From NCBI GenBank assembly GCA_013812505.1, contig JACCTH010000013.1, forward strand, positions 1-40,652: DNA of 40,652 bases, written 5' to 3'. Origin of the DNA: Acidimicrobiia bacterium. GTDB lineage: Bacteria > Actinomycetota > Acidimicrobiia > Spongiisociales > ZC4RG35. Every line of letters begins with the position of its first letter. Positions within the stretch are counted from its first letter, which is position 1. Below, in pieces: positions 35,739 to 40,652 of the stretch. The notes beneath the pieces are model-generated. The model ran no database searches. It had not been told where the DNA came from and saw only the letters and a program-made list of their open reading frames with translations. The translations under genes were made by a program, and so were the position numbers.

Positions 35739-36356
35739 TCAGAACGAGCTCCGATAGGCGATCGCCTCGGCGATGTGAGCCTCTTCGACCGGTTCGCTCG
35801 CGGCCAGGTCAGCGATGGTGCGCGCCACCCGGCGCACCCGATCGGCTCCTCGTCCGGTCAGAAAGCCCTTGCGCAACGCAACCCCGATCAGCCCAACCGC
35901 GGCGTCCTCGTAGACAAGGCGATCAAGCGCTTGGCGTCCGAGCTGAGCGTTGGTGCCCTCCGCCCTAAGCAACTGTTTCTCGCGCGCCAGGCCGACCCTT
36001 ACCCGAATGGTGGCTGAGCCCTCCCCGGGCGGGCCGAGAAGCGAATCGGGATCGGGGGCAGACATCGCGATTCGCAGATCGAACCGATCGAGGAACGGCT
36101 CGGCCAGCCGCTTGCGATATCGGGCGATCTCCGCCGCCGAACATCGACACGACACCAGCCGGTCACCGCTGAAACCGCAGGGACACGGGTTGGAGGCCGC
36201 GATCACCTGCGACCGAGCGGGGAAGGTGAGGCTCGACCCTCGGCGGGCGATCGTCACCTTTCCTTCCTCGAGCGGCTGGCGTAGGGCATTGAGCAAATGC
36301 GGAGGGAATTCACCGAGCTCGTCGAGGAACAAGACCCCGTGATGAGCGAGTGTGGG
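35739..36356 (-). pseudogene. comM: 3' part of comM (Mg-chelatase-like ATPase), 5' part missing at element junction
   Basis: About 204 codons remain. The in-frame text begins TLAHHGVLFLDELGEFPPHL, where ComM proteins have ISLAHxGVLFLDEL, then VIAASNPCPCGFSGD, CRCSAAEIARYRKRLAEPFLDRFDLRI and the C-terminal VRRVARTIADLAASEPVEEAHIAEAIAYR. A TAA stop lies five codons before the first conserved Thr, and no ComM sequence (Lon-like domain, Walker A) follows in the plus direction; instead palindromes and phage-type genes begin. ComM is a helicase for branch migration in natural transformation, so the gene should be inactive. Confidence 0.88.
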
Positions 36357-36423
36357 GAAATGTTACTAGGTCGTCAAAGTTCGTCATCGCCGCGTTTCGA
36401 GTGACCTAAAGGCACTAAAGGCA

Positions 36424-36443
36424 GTTGATAAGCACTTATCAAC
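36424..36443. promoter_or_regulatory. Perfect inverted repeat, candidate operator
   Basis: GTTGATAAG (36424-36432), CA, CTTATCAAC (36435-36443): 9-bp perfect arms with a 2-base centre, 20 bases before the ATG of the next plus-strand gene and about 70 bases from the comM junction. Size and symmetry suit a dimeric repressor. Confidence 0.6.
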
Positions 36444-36476
36444 TATGGGCATTGCGCGAAGTCATGGCTTCGGTAG

Positions 36477-36504
36477 AACCCATGGGTTCCACCATGGTGG
36501 AACC
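36477..36504. repeat. Two overlapping perfect palindromes in the start of the first element gene
   Basis: AACCCATGGGTT (36477-36488, 12 bp) and GGTTCCACCATGGTGGAACC (36485-36504, 20 bp) overlap by four bases. Both are perfect, so either could be a binding site or an mRNA hairpin in the first codons of the gene. Confidence 0.8.
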
Positions 36505-36558
36505 GGGCGATACCCCGATCATGGGCGCTTTCCTGCAAGCGGCGTCTTGGTTCCTAGC

Positions 36559-36634
36559 CCAAGAGGAGTCGGTGCGCGGAGAGCTGCTAGACGAAGCCAA
36601 GAGGAGTCGGTGCGCGGAGCGCTGCTAGACGAAG
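36559..36634 (+). repeat. 38-bp tandem duplication
   Basis: Copies 36559-36596 and 36597-36634, identical except A/C at 36582 and 36620. Unit begins CCAAGAGGAGTCGGTG and ends CTGCTAGACGAAG. 38 is not a multiple of three, so the host gene is shifted. Confidence 0.95.
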
Positions 36635-36849
36635 CCACCACCCACCTCTTTGGCGGGCACCTGCTTTTCTTCGACCATGACGACCAGGACGAGGCCGAAC
36701 CCTGGTACTGGCACTGCAAATGTTTGGGAGAGACCGCGGATGGATTCGGATTTCTCACCCGCGAGGCGGCGGAAGCCTCGATGACCGAGCACCGAGCCGC
36801 GCACAACCTTCCCGAGTGGGCGATCGACTACGGCCGCGCGGTGTCATGA

Positions 36850-37286
36850 CTCCGATCGGGTATCCAGTGCCACCGCCGTCGAAAGAATCGCTCTACGCGC
36901 TCACGCGACACCTCTCACGACTAATTTCGGGCATTGTCCGGGCCGGTGGGCCGGCTTCTCATCCCTTCCCGTTGCCCCACACGACAAGGGTGAGGTCCGA
37001 TTCACCAATTGGACCGCTGGTTTGCCGGGCCCGGAACTAGAACCAGACCTCAACGCTCCAGCTGAGTCCATAGATAGGTTTCCCCCCGGCGCCCCTTGCA
37101 CTTCCCGCTCCTGCCGGGGGGAGAGACGGCAAGAGCTCCCGCCTTTAACCCCCGGCGGGGAGCTCGCCGTTTTTCTGGGCCAGGCTCCTCTTTCCAGGCT
37201 GGTCGAGTGCCACCCCGGTCGGAATAACGCCGCTACGGGCCTCCTACGGGCCTTACAGCGGTGTAACTCTCCCCGGGATCAAACCA
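36850..37286. other. Gene-free stretch with hairpins
   Basis: No convincing gene. The stretch holds two strong hairpins (37083-37176) and a short direct repeat CTACGGGCCT at about 37233-37253 inside a CCGCT/AGCGG stem. A minus-strand open frame at 36901-37101 has no family-like sequence and no ribosome site that I can see. Confidence 0.5.
37083..37176 (+). terminator. Hairpin plus rho-independent-type terminator
   Basis: A perfect 10-bp stem, TCCCCCCGGC (37083-37092) with GCCGGGGGGA (37115-37124), is followed by a second stem, GAGCTCCCGCC (37135-37145) with GGCGGGGAGCTC (37156-37167, one bulge), then GCCGTTTTT (T-run 37172-37176). The T-run is on the plus strand, so it could end transcription from the plus-strand gene at 36464, or read-in toward it from the other side is not stopped. 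Confidence 0.65.
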
Positions 37287-37604
37287 TTAGGCGCTCTGAG
37301 CTGCCGCCCGTCGCCGTTTCCGCTCAGCCGCCAGTTCCGGTGGAGTCATCCCGCCCCAGATCCCTGAAAGGTGGCGCTGTCCCAGTGCCCACGCCCTGCA
37401 GCCGGCGATGACCGGACAGGTCGCACAAATTGCCTTCGCCGCTTTGGGCGACCGGCCCTGGCCGACAAAAAACACGTCGGAGCCGACATTTGTCGGCAGG
37501 CAGCCGCCCGGTGCCAGGCCGGCGGGTTGAGATGCTGGCCGACCCATTCGACAAGGGCGGCGGCTTCGGTAACGCCAGGGCCGGCGCCCCCTAGTCATCG
37601 TCAT
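37287..37604 (-). pseudogene. WhiB-family iron-sulfur regulator with two compensating single-base shifts
   Basis: The frame from ATG 37604 ends with a clear WhiB half: SDVFFVGQGRSPKAAKAICATCPVIAGC, then the GIWGG turn and basic tail ERKRRR. Its N-terminal half (RRPWRYRSRRPCRMGRP) is not WhiB-like. The alternate frame in that half reads VTEAAALVEWVGQHLNPPAWHRAAACRQ, which carries the conserved W and first Cys, but it has no start codon. Removing one base from the C5 run 37587-37591 and adding one at the TTT run 37489-37491 gives a complete WhiB (MTMTRGAGPGV ... AACRQNVGSDVFF) with four Cys for a [4Fe-4S] cluster. WhiB-like genes are common in actinophages. Start overlaps the small gene upstream. 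Confidence 0.8.
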
Positions 37605-37761
37605 TTAGAAAGGGCCGGACCGCGCGGACCCACGCCAACAGCCCGTGCCAGACCTCGTCGCGTTCGGGGGCGGGGAGAGGCCGGCGTTCCCTCTCGCTGC
37701 AAACGTGGGCGTTCGAGGTTTCAGAGGTCCCGAACCGGCGGCCGCAGTCGTCGCAAAACAC
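37591..37761 (-). CDS. 56-aa zinc-finger-like protein upstream of whiB
   Basis: From GTG 37761: starts VFCDDCGRRFGTS and ends VRAVRPFLNDDD. It has C-x2-C-x12-H-x-C, with a Phe in the position typical of finger folds, so a single small zinc site is plausible. Its stop TAG overlaps the ATG region of the WhiB gene (ATGACGATGACTAG), indicating coupling and supporting that it is a real gene. A TGA lies nine codons before the GTG; no Shine-Dalgarno is clear. Family not recognised. Confidence 0.6.
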   Translation of the reverse strand: MFCDDCGRRFGTSETSNAHVCSERERRPLPAPERDEVWHGLLAWVRAVRPFLNDDD

Positions 37762-37873
37762 CGGCCGGAGAATAGTTAACCCCGGTCAGAGATCACGTTG
37801 GCGGGCGCAAGCCATGAAGCAACCCATGCTCCAATTCCGCGTGCAGTTCGTTGAGATCTATCCGACTGAACAG

Positions 37874-37900
37874 GAACTGTCCAATGCCATTGGACAGTTC
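37874..37900. promoter_or_regulatory. Perfect 12-bp inverted repeat
   Basis: GAACTGTCCAAT (37874-37885), GCC, ATTGGACAGTTC (37889-37900). A perfect dyad of 12-bp arms with a 3-base centre, 113 bases before the GTG of the zinc-finger-like gene; candidate operator or hairpin. Confidence 0.65.
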
Positions 37901-37986
37901 GGATCCTAGAACTTAAGTGCTCAAATGTCTTCCAACACTTGGCGGCTGAGAAAGCTTTGCAGGATCGCGGGCATCCGATCGAATGA

Positions 37987-38034
37987 AGGGATCGGCCGCG
38001 AGCTCGAAGCGATAATCACTCGCAGCCGATCCCT
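37987..38034. promoter_or_regulatory. 10-bp inverted repeat with inner pairing
   Basis: AGGGATCGGC (37987-37996) and GCCGATCCCT (38025-38034), extended inside by GCGAG and CTCGC after a one-base offset. No U-tract on either side, so either a structural element or an intrinsic terminator without tract for the capsid group. Confidence 0.6.
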
Positions 38035-38127
38035 CAAATTGCGGCGGCCTCGCTAAGGAGTAACAGAAGCGAGTTGGGCGCCGCCGCTATGGGGCGGCGA
38101 GTGCCGCACACTCGGCCCCAATGGTTG

Positions 38128-38346
38128 TCAGGCGCCTTTAAGCGCCCTCTCGATCGCGTCGAGCGACAAGCCGTTCTCACCCTGCCAGTCGTCGGCCACC
38201 AACGTTTTGGTGTTGGCGTCGACCAGTCGGTAACCGTGGCCCGCCTTCTCCAAATTGAGCCCGGCCGCTTTGGCCACCGCCCGCAGCCTTGCCTCTTTGG
38301 AGGTGGCCGGCTTCTGAGCGGTCTTCACCGCCTTCTTGGCTGTCAT
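38128..38346 (-). CDS. 72-aa conserved-type hypothetical protein after the capsid gene
   Basis: Lys/Ala-rich start (MTAKKAVKTAQKPATSKEARLRAVAKAAGLNLEK) then GYRLVDANTKTLVAD and GLSLDAIERAL. The GYRLVD...LSLDxIE pattern resembles short proteins seen in actinobacterial mobile regions, but I cannot name a family or function. Its ATG overlaps the capsid stop by one base (TAATG), so it is translationally coupled to the capsid gene. Confidence 0.7.
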   Translation of the reverse strand: MTAKKAVKTAQKPATSKEARLRAVAKAAGLNLEKAGHGYRLVDANTKTLVADDWQGENGLSLDAIERALKGA

Positions 38347-39485
38347 TAGGCAGATGCGATCCTGCGGGCGCCCTGGATGTTGCGGACGTGGAGCAGCGCC
38401 TTCGTCTCAGCTCGGAGGGTCGAGAGGTTCTTCCGGAACCCGGTGAAGGGATCGACCGCGAAGTCCATCCGACCCAGATACAGAACCCCGAGCATCCTCG
38501 AGTCGATTACGTAGGGCGGCGTCGACCCCGGCATCTCCACCAGCTTCAAATCGAAGAGGGGGGAGGCGTCTCCGGCCCGCCGCGTTGAGAAGATGTACCC
38601 GCCGGCGTCGGTCAACAAATCCAGCGCGGCGGCGTCAGTGGCGTTGATCGCCACGATGTCCGGGTTCGCGCCGAGCGTCCGCATCTCACCGATGGCGTTG
38701 CGGATCTTGGTAATCATGTCAGCGCCGGTATTCCCGAAGGCGGGGCCGGCCGCCGCAATTTGGCTGACGACGTGGCTGTCAAGGGCGACCTGGATCTGGA
38801 AGCGGGCTTCCTGGTCGAGGAAACCGCGCAGGTTGCCGACACTCTCGAAAAGTTGGTTCGGAACGTCATCCACAGTTATGGCAAATTGAGACAGGGCCTC
38901 GTTGACGATCGCCAAGGTGCTGTCGACGTGCGCCTTGTCGGAGGTGGCGTCGAGGGCACGCTTCACCGTCCCGACGAGGGTCCTCGCCGACTGTTTGAAG
39001 TCCTGGATCGACCCGGCGTCACCCGCATCTTGAATCTGCAAATTCGGATACAAAAACCTGGTGTCCTGGCCCAGCGAAACCGTCACCGGCTCCGTCCGGT
39101 TCCAATCGGTCACCGCCGGGAAGACGTTGGCTTTGCCGCCCAACGCCGCCACCGCCGAGAGTGACACGGACGGCATGTGCTTGTAGTGAAACCCCGCCCC
39201 GATGACAGCATCGGAAAAGGAGGTTTTCGTTTCGGTGGTAGTCATCTTTTTGGCTTCTTCCTGGTGAGCATGGCCCACCTCCATCGAGGCGCGAAGCGTC
39301 TCTCCGTCTTCAATCTTTTTGATTCGATCGCGATAGCCAGAGGCCTGGGCAACAAGCCCCTCGACCTTGGCTTTGTCGGCGGCGGTTAAGCGCTGGCCCG
39401 TAGCCTCGTAGCGATCGACAATCGCCTGCGCCTCGTCGAGCAAAGCGGCCTTCTGGCTCGCGAAAAAGGATTTCATCGACTCCAT
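38346..39485 (-). CDS. HK97-fold phage major capsid protein
   Basis: 379 aa. Residues 1 to about 80 are a charged helical region (MKSFFASQKAALLDEAQAIV ... RDRIKKIEDGETLR) like the delta/scaffold domain of HK97-type capsid precursors. The core follows: VFPAVTDWNRTEPVTVSLGQDTRFLYPNL, QDFKQSARTLVGTVKRALDATSD, and the late P-domain/E-loop segments ending GVLYLGRMDFAVDPFTGFRKNLSTLRAETKALLHVRN, the usual C-terminal block of this family. Shine-Dalgarno AAGGTGAGC precedes ATG 39485. Upstream are three small genes, not a portal or protease; downstream only small genes before the comM junction. Confidence 0.85.
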   Translation of the reverse strand: MESMKSFFASQKAALLDEAQAIVDRYEATGQRLTAADKAKVEGLVAQASGYRDRIKKIEDGETLRASMEVGHAHQEEAKKMTTTETKTSFSDAVIGAGFHYKHMPSVSLSAVAALGGKANVFPAVTDWNRTEPVTVSLGQDTRFLYPNLQIQDAGDAGSIQDFKQSARTLVGTVKRALDATSDKAHVDSTLAIVNEALSQFAITVDDVPNQLFESVGNLRGFLDQEARFQIQVALDSHVVSQIAAAGPAFGNTGADMITKIRNAIGEMRTLGANPDIVAINATDAAALDLLTDAGGYIFSTRRAGDASPLFDLKLVEMPGSTPPYVIDSRMLGVLYLGRMDFAVDPFTGFRKNLSTLRAETKALLHVRNIQGARRIASA

Positions 39486-39497
39486 AGCAAGCTCACC

Positions 39498-39573
39498 TTT
39501 CGTCTCAACGATCGGGGGCGATCCCCGGTCGGACGTTTCGTCTCAACGATCGGGGGCGATCCCCGGTCGGACG
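39498..39573 (-). repeat. Second 38-bp tandem duplication, before the capsid gene
   Basis: Two exact copies, 39498-39535 and 39536-39573, of a unit that begins TTTCGTCTCAACGATC and ends CCCCGGTCGGACG. It lies directly upstream of the capsid ribosome site and inside the 59-aa frame. Confidence 0.95.
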
Positions 39574-39684
39574 TTCGGGTGACTGCAGGACGTTCGCCGT
39601 GGCCTCTTCGAGCTTGCCCTCTCGGGTCGTCGCTCTTGGGCTCGTCAGCTTCGTTTGCTGGCCGTCAATCGGACGATCGAACAT
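39505..39684 (-). CDS. 59-aa frame between the 77-aa gene and the capsid gene
   Basis: From ATG 39684, overlapping the end of the 77-aa gene by 20 bases: MFDRPIDGQQTKLTSPRATT ... and ending VRPGIAPDR. Charged, no recognisable domain. The 38-bp duplication changes its end: without it the frame would read through to a stop overlapping the capsid start (CTATGGAGTCGATGA). Overlap on both sides suggests a real coupled gene, perhaps a head-assembly accessory, but this is only by position. Confidence 0.45.
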   Translation of the reverse strand: MFDRPIDGQQTKLTSPRATTREGKLEEATANVLQSPERPTGDRPRSLRRNVRPGIAPDR

Positions 39685-39898
39685 TAGCGCCTTTCACCTC
39701 TTCGATGAGGGAAGCCGCCCCGACATTCTCGGCTCTCATCGCGGTGAACGCCTCCTCGATTTCGTCCAGCAGCCGCCGGGCAGCCGGATCGTCCAACCTC
39801 TCGAGGTACAGCACGGCGCGCAACAAGACGTGGATTACCGCCCAGTGCACCTCGTGCAGCGAAACCGCCGCCGCCATCAACTCAGGGTGCTCATTCAT
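39665..39898 (-). CDS. 77-aa helical hypothetical protein
   Basis: MNEHPELMAAAVSLHEVHWAV ... ; almost wholly helix-like, with a Leu-rich middle (HVLLRAVLYLERLDDPAARRLLDEIEEAF across residues about 23-51) and an acidic end. ATG 39898 is preceded by the sequence CCACTCGCG, without a clear Shine-Dalgarno. Likely first gene of the capsid transcript. No family recognised. Confidence 0.6.
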   Translation of the reverse strand: MNEHPELMAAAVSLHEVHWAVIHVLLRAVLYLERLDDPAARRLLDEIEEAFTAMRAENVGAASLIEEVKGANVRSSD

Positions 39899-40084
39899 CG
39901 CGAGTGGACGGTGAAAGAAGTGGCTTGTGCTCGAGCACTAGGCGGATAACGAAAAGCCGTTACCCGGTCTCCTTTCGATTCGGCCGCCAACTTTTTTTCA
40001 CGGGTTGCGGTGAGAGGTCTCATCGGCGTGTATCTGTCGTTTCTCGAAGCCCCCTACCCCTAAGGCGTGCGCCCTCGGCGACGG
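39899..40084. other. Non-coding gap upstream of the capsid group
   Basis: Contains the perfect 12-bp palindrome GTGCTCGAGCAC (39928-39939) and an imperfect stem GGTAACG/CGTTATCC around 39947-39968. It probably holds the promoter of the capsid group; no clear -10/-35 pair was found. Confidence 0.45.
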
Positions 40085-40354
40085 TCAGTCATTGCGCTCC
40101 TCCTCAGGCCATGAGTCGACGACCTCCGGCTTGCCAAGCGGCTGACGGATCAACTCGACCGAAACCACCGGCATCACCCCGGGCCAGTCGTCTCTAAGGA
40201 GCAACTCAACAAGCCGGCGTGCTGGTCGCTCCGTCTTGAACGACCGTGTTCGAGCCCAATCCCAATCAGAGCGCCGGAACCGGACGGTCCACAGATGCGT
40301 GGCAGCGCGATACTTCTTCATAGGTCGTACTGCGGAGGGTCGGAGGTTGCTCAT
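40085..40354 (-). CDS. 89-aa basic hypothetical protein of the element
   Basis: From ATG 40354 (MSNLRPSAVRPMKKYRAATH), chosen because it overlaps the upstream stop as ATGA; a longer in-frame start would lie inside the upstream gene. Sequence features: WTVRFRRSDWDWARTRSFKTERPARRLVELLL then an acidic end (DSWPEEERND). Trp/Arg-rich, no motif I can name. Coupled to the partial gene upstream. Confidence 0.6.
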   Translation of the reverse strand: MSNLRPSAVRPMKKYRAATHLWTVRFRRSDWDWARTRSFKTERPARRLVELLLRDDWPGVMPVVSVELIRQPLGKPEVVDSWPEEERND

Positions 40355-40652
40355 AGCGAGTTGTACGCCTCGTTCCAGCGGGGACGGGCATCCGGACTTA
40401 AGTCCGAATACACCAACCAGCACCTCTTGACCAGCCGTATATGTTTCTCGCTGTAGCTCGTCCCATCCGGATAGCGGCGGAACTCTTCACGACGCTGAGG
40501 AGGGATGGAACTTTCCGTATGCGGAAAGTTCTCGATCAGGTCCGACCGACTCCCTTGACCCGGATTCGGTCCGAGACGCTGACCCAGCTCGATCTCGCAA
40601 AACATCTGTGCGGCTTTGATCTGGTTCTTTTCGCGGCCATGGCCGTTCCACT
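40351..40652 (-). CDS. Partial element gene, open at the right edge
   Basis: The frame is open through the right edge, so ATG 40605 is probably not the start: NGHGREKNQIKAAQMFCEIE precedes it in frame without interruption. A helical segment (KNQIKAAQMFCEIELGQRLGP) followed by a Gly/Ser/Asn turn resembles short phage and mobile-element proteins with an EIxLGxxLGP pattern. The C-terminal part reads KHIRLVKRCWLVYSDLSP. Function unknown. Stop overlaps the next start (ATGA). Confidence 0.55.
   Translation of the reverse strand, partial: WNGHGREKNQIKAAQMFCEIELGQRLGPNPGQGSRSDLIENFPHTESSIPPQRREEFRRYPDGTSYSEKHIRLVKRCWLVYSDLSPDARPRWNEAYNSL

Larger units (their letters stand above)
36464..36849 (+). 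pseudogene. Small element-borne protein with C-x-C / H-x3-H motif, frameshifted by a 38-bp tandem duplication
   Basis: From ATG 36464 (MASVEPMGSTMVEPGDTP) the frame runs to EESVRGELLDEA, then a second copy of 38 bp puts it out of frame and it stops at about 36628. The other frame, entered in the second copy (EESVRGALLDEATTHLFGGHLLFF), continues to the TGA at 36849. Deleting one copy restores a protein of about 115 residues. The C-terminal half has WYWHCKCLGE ... GFGFLTREAAEASMTEHRAAHN, i.e. C-x-C and H-x3-H, which could bind zinc and resembles small actinophage proteins; I do not know a function. First gene inside the element, after an operator-like palindrome. Confidence 0.7.
37762..38127. 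other. Gene-free stretch with two inverted repeats
   Basis: No convincing gene. A 31-codon plus-strand frame (37814-37909, starting MKQPMLQFRVQF) overlaps the first inverted repeat and has no ribosome site I trust. The interval is upstream of the zinc-finger-like and WhiB genes (minus) and downstream of the 72-aa gene (38128), so it may hold the promoter for the former and a terminator for the latter. Confidence 0.5.

Noticed and set aside
36901-37101. 66-codon minus-strand frame after whiB
   Set aside because: Low-complexity composition, covers a strong hairpin and has no family resemblance.
37814-37909. 31-codon plus-strand frame
   Set aside because: Too short, overlaps a perfect inverted repeat, and has no recognisable ribosome site.
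1-40652. tRNA or rRNA genes
   Set aside because: No cloverleaf with a TTCGANNC-type T loop or rRNA-like conserved segment was seen when reading either strand; a covariance search was not possible.

Overview
The window reads as the chromosome of a fairly high-GC actinobacterium, joined at its right end to part of a phage-like integrated element. The host assignment rests on DUF222/HNH (13E12-type) and LLM/F420-type genes, a WhiG sigma factor, a WhiB-type protein, the non-mevalonate isoprenoid genes ispG and dxr, a K+-independent-type proton pyrophosphatase, and the gene order rpsO-ribF-truB ... infB-nusA-rimP ... proS-ispG ... dxr-cdsA-frr-pyrH-tsf-rpsB-whiG-xerC-dprA-comM. A class such as Acidimicrobiia is plausible but is an inference.

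Layout. Bases 1-1195: a DUF222/HNH gene cut by the left edge. 1286-7581 (minus): a zinc-ribbon protein, an LLM-class oxidoreductase, a DinB-like protein, an amidohydrolase, the proton pyrophosphatase hppA and an unrecognised membrane protein. 7621-9294 (plus): ettA. 9367-36356 (minus, almost unbroken): the translation, transcription and RNA-processing block pnp, rpsO, ribF, truB, nrnA-like, rbfA, infB, nusA, rimP; then serC with a divergent fdhD; then proS, ispG, a frameshifted dienelactone-hydrolase-like gene, a histidine-kinase-like gene, an RseP-like protease, dxr, cdsA, frr, pyrH, tsf, rpsB, whiG, xerC, a broken plus-strand membrane-protein gene, dprA and the 3' part of comM. Most neighbours overlap by 1-8 bases or lie within a few bases, so long co-transcribed units are likely.

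At about 36350-36358 the comM reading frame stops matching its family, just upstream of the Walker B motif. From there to the right edge lie small, mostly unrecognised genes, a WhiB-type gene, an HK97-type major capsid gene and many palindromes. No tail, portal, protease, terminase or integrase gene is visible in this part. The simplest reading is one end of a compact prophage-like or satellite-like element inserted in comM; the other end is outside the window.

The less obvious signals are: (1) two copies, 17.5 kb apart, of a 64-65 bp element with 13-bp inverted ends, one of which supplies the ispG start codon and the stop codon of the upstream gene; (2) two independent 38-bp tandem duplications in the element, one of which breaks a gene; (3) four copies of a 21-bp motif arranged as nested inverted repeats between fdhD and proS, next to a 52-bp tandem repeat that encodes the FdhD tail; (4) structured RNA candidates around rpsO-pnp; (5) three loci (dienelactone-hydrolase-like gene, membrane-protein gene, whiB) each carrying single-base shifts, mostly in homopolymers, which are either true pseudogenes or assembly errors.
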